From the NCBI GenBank assembly GCA_003158755.1, contig PMLF01000067.1, positions 355 through 7,421 on the forward strand: DNA of 7,067 nt, in the 5' to 3' direction. Below the pieces are notes generated by a model. It was not told where the DNA came from. It saw nothing but the letters and a program-made list of their open reading frames with translations, and searched no databases. This document shows positions 1 through 5,195 of this stretch, piece after piece. Numbering within the stretch: position 1 is the first letter of the stretch; each line of letters opens with the position of its first letter. This DNA comes from Elusimicrobiota bacterium (GTDB lineage Bacteria; Elusimicrobiota; Elusimicrobia; FEN-1173). The translations under genes were made by a program, and so were the position numbers.

Positions 1-68
1 GAGCTTGTCGAAGCATGAGCAAGCACCGTCGGGAATGGTTCACCCTTCGACAGGCTCAGGGTGAGCGG
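1..68. repeat. Double-hairpin (REPIN-like) intergenic repeat, copy 1, cut by window edge
   Basis: This stretch holds two oppositely oriented stem-loop units. The left one shows its loop GAGCTTGTCGA (1-11) and right arm AGCATG (12-17); its left arm lies before base 1. The right one is complete: CACCCT (41-46), loop TCGACAGGCTC (47-57), AGGGTG (58-63), then the tail AGCGG (64-68). The gap between the two units is 23 nt. Loop 1 and loop 2 are reverse complements except for one T/C difference, so the whole unit can also fold as one long hairpin. By alignment with the copy at 1522-1600 the full element should be 79 bp, with 11 bases of the left end missing (ten of them beyond the edge plus loop offset). 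The organisation resembles REPINs/BIMEs, which are non-coding and mobilised in trans; no mobilising RAYT-type gene is visible here. Confidence 0.85.
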
Positions 69-84
69 GCTTGTATCCATCTAT

Positions 85-113
85 TTGTTAAAGATCAATA
101 TGACATCATAAAA
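85..113 (+). promoter_or_regulatory. Candidate promoter for the UPF0016-chemoreceptor pair
   Basis: Bases 80-118 form an AT-rich island in otherwise GC-rich sequence, just after the repeat and about 90 bases before the first start codon. A possible -35 box TTGTTA (85-90) lies 17 bases before a weak -10-like ATAAAA (108-113). The match is poor at the -10 box, so this is only a plausible location for the promoter, not a confident call. Confidence 0.3.
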
Positions 114-120
114 ATTATCC

Positions 121-140
121 CGCTCTTAAACGAGCGATTT
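121..140 (+). promoter_or_regulatory. Small stem-loop followed by a short T run
   Basis: CGCTC (121-125) pairs with GAGCG (132-136) around a 6-base loop, followed by ATTTT (137-141). It looks like a weak attenuator or terminator in the leader of the UPF0016 gene, but the stem is only 5 bp and the T run is short. It may be chance. Confidence 0.25.
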
Positions 141-173
141 TGGGACTCGCCGGGCAAATCGCGCCCTTGCTTC

Positions 174-189
174 CCTTCTCGGGAGAAGG
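174..189 (+). promoter_or_regulatory. Hairpin containing the UPF0016 ribosome binding site
   Basis: CCTTCT (174-179) pairs perfectly with AGAAGG (184-189) around the loop CGGG; a further C-G pair can close the loop partly. The right arm AGAAGG is the only Shine-Dalgarno-like sequence ahead of the ATG at 202, with a spacing of 12 bases. If folded in mRNA, the hairpin would hide the ribosome binding site. The pairing is seen directly; a regulatory role is inference. Confidence 0.45.
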
Positions 190-201
190 TACTCTCCACC
201 C

Positions 202-471
202 ATGGATTTCCGCGTTTTCACGTCCGCCTTCCTCACCCTTTTTGTGGCCGAGGTGGGAGACAAGACCCAGCTGGCGGTGATGACTCTTTCCGCGTCCACC
301 AAGAAACCCTGGACCGTATTCCTGGGCGGGACCTTGGCGCTGGCCCTCCTAACGGGCCTGGCCGCGTTCTTTGGAGAAACAATCACCAAAGCGGTGCCCG
401 AGGTCGTCCTGCGGCGAGTCTCGGCCTCCCTCTTCGTGGTCATCGGCGTCTGGATATGGGTCAAAGGATGA
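202..471 (+). CDS. UPF0016/Gdt1 (TMEM165-like) family small membrane protein, putative cation exporter
   Basis: An 89-aa hydrophobic protein with the family signature E-x-G-D-K-T-Q at residues 17-23 (E17, G19, D20, K21, T22, Q23) inside the first membrane helix. Three membrane segments are visible, at about residues 5-25, 37-60 and 70-88. Characterised UPF0016/Gdt1 proteins move Mn2+ or Ca2+ out of the cytoplasm, usually in exchange for protons. Most carry two such signature repeats; this protein has one, matching the short bacterial half-size members that are thought to work as dimers. It ends 10 bases before the chemoreceptor start codon, so the two are probably cotranscribed. The ATG at 202 is chosen because the signature and first helix follow directly and the AGAAGG motif lies upstream. 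The substrate (Mn versus Ca) cannot be told from the sequence. Confidence 0.88.
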   Translation: MDFRVFTSAFLTLFVAEVGDKTQLAVMTLSASTKKPWTVFLGGTLALALLTGLAAFFGETITKAVPEVVLRRVSASLFVVIGVWIWVKG

Positions 472-473
472 GG
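466..473 (+). promoter_or_regulatory. Ribosome binding site deciding the chemoreceptor start
   Basis: GGATGAGG lies 8 bases before the ATG at 482 and overlaps the stop codon of the upstream gene. It supports starting the chemoreceptor at 482. An in-frame ATG at 371 lies within the UPF0016 gene and would add 37 non-hydrophobic residues ahead of the membrane helix. Confidence 0.6.
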
Positions 474-481
474 CTCGCCCC

Positions 482-1504
482 ATGATCCTACTTTCCGTCT
501 CCGCCCTTTTGGCCTTGATCGCGGCGATTTTCTTCTACCGCGCGCTGAGCCCCTTCAAATCCTTCCTCGACGCCCTTTCCCGTCCGGACGGCGACGTGGC
601 CGACGCGCTGAAAGCCGCCTTGCAAGAAGGGCGGATTTCCGGGGAAAAACTCGCGGCCCTGGCCCACACCATCGCCCGGCGGGAAACCGAGAACCGGCAG
701 ACTCACACGGCCCTGGCGAGGAGCCTGGAGTCCCTCCTCCGCGCGTCCCGCCAGCTCATGGACATCAGCCGGCGCCTCAAATCCGAGGCCCAGTCCACCG
801 CCCAGCAGACCACCGTCCTGTCCACTTCTATGGAGACCTTCACCCAGAACGCCTCGGCCTCCGCCCAAAGCACCGAAGAGATGGGGTCCAGCATCCGGGA
901 GGTCGCCAAGAACGCCCACGAAGCCGCCGACGTGTCCCGGATCGCCGTGGACACCGCCCGGTCGGCCAACCGGGACGTGGCGGCCTTGGGTGAAAGCTCG
1001 GCGGAAATCGGCCAGGTGGTCAAACTCATCTCCTCCATCGCGGAACAAACGAACCTGCTCGCGTTGAACGCCACCATCGAAGCGGCGCGCGCGGGAGCGG
1101 CGGGGAAAGGATTCGCGGTGGTGGCCAACGAGGTCAAGGACTTGGCGAAGGAGACCGCCAAGGCCACGGAAGAGATCGGCGCCAAAGTGGAACGCATCCG
1201 CGCCGGCATCCGGGACGCCGTCAAGTCCATCGGCCGCATCGGGGACGTCGTCGGCCGCATCCATGACACGCAGAACGCCATCGCCGGCGCCGTCGAGGAA
1301 CAAAACGTCGTGACTCGTGAAATCCAGAAAACCGCCGCCGAGTTCGTCCAGGGCGCCTCGGAGATCGCCCGGTCCATCGCCTTGGTGACCGAGGCGGCCC
1401 ACGGGACCACGACGGACGCGGAGGCCACCGCCAAAGCCGCCGAAGAGCTGACCGCCATCGCCGCCGAGCTGCAAACCTTCCTGGGCGAAGTCTCGTCCTC
1501 TTAA
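482..1504 (+). CDS. Methyl-accepting chemotaxis protein with one N-terminal membrane helix and no sensor domain
   Basis: A 340-aa protein. Residues 1-19 form a single hydrophobic helix, then a short charged linker (20-75) leads to a long alanine/glutamate-rich coiled coil typical of the MCP signalling domain. The hairpin tip that binds CheW and CheA is clear at residues 187-222, containing EQTNLLALNATIEAARAG and GKGFAVVANEVKDLA. There is no periplasmic ligand-binding domain, no second membrane helix and no recognisable HAMP domain. It probably sits in the inner membrane or is anchored there, and senses an internal signal or a partner protein. One oddity: the tip usually reads RAGE-x-G, while here the glutamate is replaced by A206. 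The gene follows the UPF0016 gene by 10 bases, so the receptor may report on that transporter or its ion; this is inference. No che genes lie nearby. Confidence 0.92.
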   Translation: MILLSVSALLALIAAIFFYRALSPFKSFLDALSRPDGDVADALKAALQEGRISGEKLAALAHTIARRETENRQTHTALARSLESLLRASRQLMDISRRLKSEAQSTAQQTTVLSTSMETFTQNASASAQSTEEMGSSIREVAKNAHEAADVSRIAVDTARSANRDVAALGESSAEIGQVVKLISSIAEQTNLLALNATIEAARAGAAGKGFAVVANEVKDLAKETAKATEEIGAKVERIRAGIRDAVKSIGRIGDVVGRIHDTQNAIAGAVEEQNVVTREIQKTAAEFVQGASEIARSIALVTEAAHGTTTDAEATAKAAEELTAIAAELQTFLGEVSSS

Positions 1505-1521
1505 ATCTTATCCAATAAATA

Positions 1522-1600
1522 CCGCTCACCCTGAGCTTGTCGAAGGGTGAGCGGCCTTTCGCAGCGATGGCCCATGCTTCGACAGGCTCAGCATGAGCGG
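1522..1600. repeat. Double-hairpin (REPIN-like) intergenic repeat, copy 2, complete
   Basis: The left hairpin is CCGCTCACCCT (1522-1532), loop GAGCTTGTCGA (1533-1543) and AGGGTGAGCGG (1544-1554), a perfect 11-bp stem. The right hairpin is CATGCT (1573-1578), loop TCGACAGGCTC (1579-1589) and AGCATG (1590-1595), then AGCGG. A 23-nt gap separates the two stems, exactly as in copy 1. The outer 24 bases of each end are inverted repeats of each other with 21 matches, so the 79-bp unit is a palindrome made of palindromes. It lies between the convergent stop codons of the chemoreceptor and the glycosyltransferase and may serve as a two-way transcription stop. On the minus strand the 11-bp stem is followed by TATTTATT; on the plus strand no T run follows. 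Confidence 0.9.
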
Positions 1601-1625
1601 ACTTTTGGGTTGATTGGAAAAGATC

Positions 1626-2738
1626 TTAATCGTTCCGCTCGGTTAGGAGTTTTCGGTATAACGCCACGGTCTTGACCGTCATCGCATTGATCGAATAATT
1701 TTCCCGCACCCGTCGTTGTGCCTCTCCGGCGCAGGATTTCGCCAATTTACCGTCGGAGAGCATCCGGTTCATGGCCCGGGCCAGCGCGTCCGCGTCCCCG
1801 GGCGGCGTCAGCAGACCCGTCACGCCGTCTTCCACCAATTCCTTGTTCCCCCCGACGTCCGTGGCGACGACGGGCACCCCCATGCTCATGGCTTCCCGCA
1901 GCACTCCCGAAAACCCTTCTCCCGCCAGGGACGACAACACCGTGAGGGAAAGCAAAGAGATCACCTCCGGCATGTCCGTCCGGAAACCGGCCAAAGTGAC
2001 GTGGTCCTCCAACCCCAACGCCCGGACTTTTTCCCGCGCCTCGGGTCCGTCGGTGTCTTTCCCGACGAGCAGGAAACGCGCCTTCGGCCCGCCGGAGTCG
2101 ATGAACCGTCGGGCGGCCTCCAGGAACTCCGCCTGTCCTTTCCACCAGGAAAAATGGTTCAGGTTCCCGACAATGGGAACTCCCGCGGGCAGCCCCAGTT
2201 GCGTCCTCACCGATTCTTCCGGGGCGCGGGGCGCGAACCGGTCGACGTCCACGCCGCTGTGGATGACGTGGACTTTATCGGCGGACACTCCCTGGTCGAT
2301 CAACCCCCGCCCGATGTCGGCGGAGACGGCCGTGTAGGCCGCGATGCGGCCCGTTCGATATTTGAGGTGGCTGAAAATATTCCACGGCTTGAAACGGAAC
2401 GAGACCCTCCGAGAGACGACGAGCTTCGGGATCGGAGCGAAGAAACCAGCCAGCAGCGCCAGGGCGTGGGCTTTCGGATGGTGGGCGTGGACGACGTCGG
2501 GCCGGAACTTCCGGACGGCCCGCGCCAAAGCCCAAGCGGCCGGCAAATCGTAATCCTGCCGCATGGCGCGAACCCACGCGCGCACGCCCGAACCCGGGAC
2601 GTGCTTCAGGAGCTCCGCTTCCGGCGGACAGAAGAGCCCCGCCTCGTGCCCGTCCCGGACGAGGGCTTTGCAGAGGTGCCAAAGCTGGACGGTGCCGCCG
2701 GACCAGCTCCGGCTTTCGGTGACGTGGAGGATCCTCAT
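1626..2738 (-). CDS. GT4-family (GT-B fold) glycosyltransferase, probably for LPS or another surface glycan
   Basis: A 370-aa retaining glycosyltransferase of normal family length. The N-terminal domain begins MRILHVTES with the glycine pair G14-G15 that contacts the donor, and includes the VVHAHHPKAH segment at about 83-91. The C-terminal donor-binding domain has a GNLNHFSWWKGQ segment (191-202) with the usual phosphate-binding lysine (K200), and the E-x7-E motif at E274 and E282, followed by MGVPVVATDVGG (286-297) and GLL near 308-310. GT4 enzymes transfer a sugar from a nucleotide donor at the cytoplasmic face of the inner membrane; WaaG-like members build lipopolysaccharide core. Acceptor and donor cannot be deduced. 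The ATG at 2738 overlaps the preceding stop codon (ATGA), and no good ribosome binding site precedes it (the mRNA there reads CACCTCTCC, which resembles anti-Shine-Dalgarno), so translation probably depends on coupling. It is the last gene of the operon. Confidence 0.9.
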   Translation of the reverse strand: MRILHVTESRSWSGGTVQLWHLCKALVRDGHEAGLFCPPEAELLKHVPGSGVRAWVRAMRQDYDLPAAWALARAVRKFRPDVVHAHHPKAHALALLAGFFAPIPKLVVSRRVSFRFKPWNIFSHLKYRTGRIAAYTAVSADIGRGLIDQGVSADKVHVIHSGVDVDRFAPRAPEESVRTQLGLPAGVPIVGNLNHFSWWKGQAEFLEAARRFIDSGGPKARFLLVGKDTDGPEAREKVRALGLEDHVTLAGFRTDMPEVISLLSLTVLSSLAGEGFSGVLREAMSMGVPVVATDVGGNKELVEDGVTGLLTPPGDADALARAMNRMLSDGKLAKSCAGEAQRRVRENYSINAMTVKTVALYRKLLTERND

Positions 2739-2938
2739 TGATCGGAGAGGTGCTCCGCCTCTTTCATGCGGGCGTTGTCCTGATCGACGGCGGCGGAGGC
2801 TTTTTCCTCGACCCGCCGCGCCTTCAAGGCATCGTGCTTGAGGGATTCGGCGTAACGGGTGGTCTCGTTGTCGGCCCTCTTGTTGGTGTCGCAGCCGACG
2901 ACGAAAAGGGACAGTAGAAGGGCTAATCGGAGTTTCAT
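2735..2938 (-). CDS. Small predicted lipoprotein, function unknown
   Basis: A 67-aa protein. Residues 1-15 form a lipoprotein signal peptide (K2, R4, then a hydrophobic stretch) ending in the lipobox VVGC, with lipidated cysteine C16. The mature part is about 51 residues, strongly charged, rich in Ala, Glu, Lys and Arg and without Pro or Gly, so probably one long alpha helix or a short coiled coil. Asp at position +2 after the cysteine is the inner-membrane retention signal in enterobacteria; whether that rule holds in this organism is not known. Start: the ATG at 2938 has a strong ribosome binding site (GGGAGGA) six to seven bases upstream and overlaps the methyltransferase stop as ATGA. Its own stop overlaps the glycosyltransferase start in the same way. 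The size recalls small helical lipoproteins such as Lpp, but no specific family is recognised. Confidence 0.78.
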   Translation of the reverse strand: MKLRLALLLSLFVVGCDTNKRADNETTRYAESLKHDALKARRVEEKASAAVDQDNARMKEAEHLSDQ

Positions 2939-4092
2939 TTTCTTCCTCCCGGTTTGCGAAATAAAATGATGCGGTTGGTGTTGGTGCCGCGGGCGTTGTT
3001 GTCCACGCCCCATATGTTGGAGGTTTTGGTAAACGCCTGCTCGTTGATGAGGACGGCCTCGGCCTCGAACCCGGCAACCCGCCCGAGGGGAACGACCACC
3101 TCCTCCAGCCGTACCGAACCGCCTCGGACCTCGCCCACCTCGAACGCCACCCGTCCGCCGGGCCGCGCGACGCGGAAGAGTTCCCGAAACGCGGCGGCCA
3201 TGGCGCGGGACCAATCCTCGACGGACTTGAAGGCGCTCGCCCGCCGGGAAACCGCCCCGCCATCGATCCCGTTGAACCAGTTCCTCATCCAGTTGTCGGC
3301 GGCGTAGTTCACGACGTCCAAGAACGGGGGCGAGGTGACGGCCAAATCCACGGACCCGTCCGCCACCTCCGCCAATTCCGCCGCGTCGCCGGTGAGGAAC
3401 CGCGCTGCGCCCGCCGCGGTGTGGAGCCGCGCGCGGACATCATCGGAGACGTCCCGGAGGAGACGGAGGGTCTTCTTCATAATGAGTTTTTTGACGTCCC
3501 GGTAGTCGGGGGTTTGCCTGAGCTTGGCGTTGATCTTCACCTGGCTTTCCGGCGACGCCGCCTGGTTGGGAGGGAGCGTATAGACGGAAAAGAACCCCAC
3601 AGAGTGGCCCGTCAATCGGTTGGTGGCCGCCATGCGGATCCAACGATCCGTCGCGTCCTCGACTCCCCGGGAGGCGCGGAGGGCGAGAGTGTCTTTCAAT
3701 GAAACGATTTCTCCCAGGGTGTCCGGGTGGAAAAACATGGAGAGGTCCCGGTCCGCCGGACGGGAACGGTCGAACGGGAGGGAAGCGAGACGCTCCTCCA
3801 CGGCGGCGGGAGTCGGCGGTTCCAGGCGCGGGCGGGCGAGGATCGCGCTCAACGGGTTGATGTCGTTGGCAATGGGCGCCCGTCCCCGAAGGGCCGCCTC
3901 GACGACGGTGGTGCCCCGTCCGGAGAACGGGTCCAGGACGAAGCCGCCGGGTTCGGAATACCGGTCGATGAAATAGGCGGGGAGCTGGGGCTTGAAACAG
4001 GCCCGATAGGACACTTCGTGCAGCGAAGACGCCTGTCGTTGGCGCGCGGTCCAAAACTCGCCGACGGTCGGGGCCGGGATTTCCGAGATCAC
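2935..4092 (-). CDS. DNA methyltransferase of the amino-methylating (N4-cytosine/N6-adenine) type, apparently orphan
   Basis: A 385-aa protein. The S-adenosylmethionine site is DPFSGRGTT at residues 54-62 (motif I), followed by the acidic residue D77 in IANDINPLS (motif II). The catalytic motif IV is TSPPF at 253-257, in the segment VDLAVTSPPFLDVVNY. About 190 residues separate the two, including the conserved-looking stretch GFFSVYTLPPNQA (166-178); this middle part may recognise the target. The C-terminal part (299-380) looks like the rest of the methylase fold, with RPGGRVAFEVG near 310-320. The motif set points to exocyclic amino methylation of cytosine or adenine rather than C5. No restriction nuclease gene adjoins, so a regulatory or housekeeping role is possible. 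The start is GTG at 4092, overlapping the stop of the upstream gene (GTGA); the frame stays open further upstream, but there it is the shadow of the lipoprotein gene. Target sequence unknown. Confidence 0.87.
   Translation of the reverse strand: MISEIPAPTVGEFWTARQRQASSLHEVSYRACFKPQLPAYFIDRYSEPGGFVLDPFSGRGTTVVEAALRGRAPIANDINPLSAILARPRLEPPTPAAVEERLASLPFDRSRPADRDLSMFFHPDTLGEIVSLKDTLALRASRGVEDATDRWIRMAATNRLTGHSVGFFSVYTLPPNQAASPESQVKINAKLRQTPDYRDVKKLIMKKTLRLLRDVSDDVRARLHTAAGAARFLTGDAAELAEVADGSVDLAVTSPPFLDVVNYAADNWMRNWFNGIDGGAVSRRASAFKSVEDWSRAMAAAFRELFRVARPGGRVAFEVGEVRGGSVRLEEVVVPLGRVAGFEAEAVLINEQAFTKTSNIWGVDNNARGTNTNRIILFRKPGGRK
2945..2950 (-). promoter_or_regulatory. Strong ribosome binding site of the 67-aa lipoprotein gene
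   Basis: GGGAGG on the minus strand lies 6 bases before the ATG at 2938, inside the last codons of the methyltransferase gene. It is one of the best Shine-Dalgarno matches in the operon and supports that this short reading frame is really translated, and perhaps at a higher level than its neighbours. Confidence 0.65.
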
Positions 4093-5195
4093 CGTTTTTC
4101 GGGAACGATCACCCGGCGGGGCTCGGTGTAGGCTCGGCTCTCCCAAAGGTCCGCCGCGCCGATACGGAGCCAGACTTCTCCCGCCGGCAGAGTTTCCGGC
4201 TTGACGGTGAAAACGTACGGAGGAGCCAAAAGCGCGCGTCCGGATTCCTTCCAAATCCGCGTGTCGGTGGAGAATTCCACCCAGGCGCGGGAAACGTCGA
4301 CGCCGGTGACCAGGGCTCCGAGGAGGAACGGCTTGGCCGCGACTTCCCCGGACGCGGGAACGTCCGTCCACACGGCTTCGGGAGGCCGGTCGTTCTCCGG
4401 AACGAGCTTGAGCGCCACGGCGGGGGCGTAGGTATTGATGGGCGTCTTCAAGGCCTCTGTGATCCCGAGGGGAGGCTGTCCCCGGCGGCCGGAGCTCAGC
4501 CAGGTATTGACGTCGGGGACCAACGGCGGCCGGGGACCGGCCGCGAGGACGGGGGCCCGGTCCGGCCCCATCATCGACGGGCTGGGCGAATAAAGCGCCA
4601 CGAAGTTGGGTTTGTCGAAGGAAACGTGGCTCAAGGGCACTTCCGTCCAGAACCAGCGGGCCTCGCCCACGTCGGCGGCGGCGTTGTCGGGATCGCCCTC
4701 CAAAGGAACCGCCTCGACGTCGGTCAGGAGGGTCCGGCGGCTATGGGGCCACAACGGTTCGTTGGCCACGGCGACGTCGATCTCCCCTTTAACCCGGCGC
4801 TTTTCCCACGAGGGCCTCCCCGGCACGGGCTCCAGTTTGGCCCGGCCGAGTTTGGCGCCCAGAAACGCCCGTTTCCAGGGGCCGGCGGGCGCCGGGGGTA
4901 GTTGCACCACCCACGCCGTGTCGTAGCCCACGCGCCAGCCGGGATCGAACCCGGCGTTGGCTAGGAGAGTGAAATCGTTGAGGTTGTTCAACGGAGCCAG
5001 GACGAGCGGGACCGTGGGAGTGGAGGATTGAACCGTCGTAGACGGGGAAACGGCCGGCGGGAACTTGGAAGGCGCGGGCTTGGAGGCCGCGGGTCTGGGA
5101 ACGGCGGGACGCGCGGTTCCGTTCCGGCGGGGCGCGGGCGCCGCGCAGGCGGCGGCCACAACCGCGGCCGCGATCCAATACGGGAAATGTTTCAT
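4089..5195 (-). CDS. Predicted lipoprotein/exported protein of unknown function with a C-terminal Ig-like region
   Basis: A 368-aa protein. Residues 1-16 form a signal peptide with the likely lipobox AAAC (C17); Ala at the lipobox -3 position is unusual, so ordinary signal peptidase I cleavage is an alternative. Ala at +2 after the cysteine would suggest the outer membrane by the enterobacterial rule. Residues 18-65 are a Pro/Ala/Ser-rich flexible linker. The folded part follows (about 70-368), ending in a region (about 295-365) with alternating beta-type segments such as RAWVEFSTDTRIW and EVWLRIGAADLWESR, reminiscent of Ig-like or fibronectin III domains. No family is recognised. The ATG at 5195 overlaps the parB stop codon (ATGA) and is preceded by AGGAAGGA with 6-base spacing, which fixes the start and argues for translation coupled to parB. 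Its presence between ParB and a methyltransferase is unexplained. Confidence 0.8.
   Translation of the reverse strand: MKHFPYWIAAAVVAAACAAPAPRRNGTARPAVPRPAASKPAPSKFPPAVSPSTTVQSSTPTVPLVLAPLNNLNDFTLLANAGFDPGWRVGYDTAWVVQLPPAPAGPWKRAFLGAKLGRAKLEPVPGRPSWEKRRVKGEIDVAVANEPLWPHSRRTLLTDVEAVPLEGDPDNAAADVGEARWFWTEVPLSHVSFDKPNFVALYSPSPSMMGPDRAPVLAAGPRPPLVPDVNTWLSSGRRGQPPLGITEALKTPINTYAPAVALKLVPENDRPPEAVWTDVPASGEVAAKPFLLGALVTGVDVSRAWVEFSTDTRIWKESGRALLAPPYVFTVKPETLPAGEVWLRIGAADLWESRAYTEPRRVIVPEKR

Noticed and set aside
371..481. Longer chemoreceptor start at 371
   Set aside because: It would add 37 polar residues before the membrane helix and lie mostly within the UPF0016 gene. The ATG at 482 has a suitable ribosome site and puts the helix at the N-terminus.
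15..485. 156-codon open frame on the + strand across the first repeat and the UPF0016 gene
   Set aside because: It begins inside the double-hairpin repeat, has no recognisable domain, lacks a good ribosome site, and overlaps the clearly recognisable UPF0016 gene in another frame.
488..1474. Long minus-strand open frames opposite the chemoreceptor (328 and 251 codons)
   Set aside because: They are low-complexity shadows (Gly/Asp-rich or Ala/Ser-rich) created by the codon bias of the real gene in a GC-rich genome.
1522..1554. Classical Rho-independent terminator after the chemoreceptor
   Set aside because: The stem is strong (11 bp), but no T run follows on the plus strand (CCTTTC). It is better described as part of the repeat, although it might still slow transcription, more likely for the minus-strand operon.
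2739..3263. Extension of the glycosyltransferase frame upstream to 3263
   Set aside because: The added part overlaps the small lipoprotein and the methyltransferase, is Arg/Pro/Ser-rich with no domain, and the normal GT4 N-terminus starts at 2738.
4093..4371. Extension of the methyltransferase frame upstream to 4371
   Set aside because: These codons overlap the lipoprotein gene and read as an Arg/Gly-rich shadow. The GTG at 4092 forms a GTGA overlap consistent with the other junctions.
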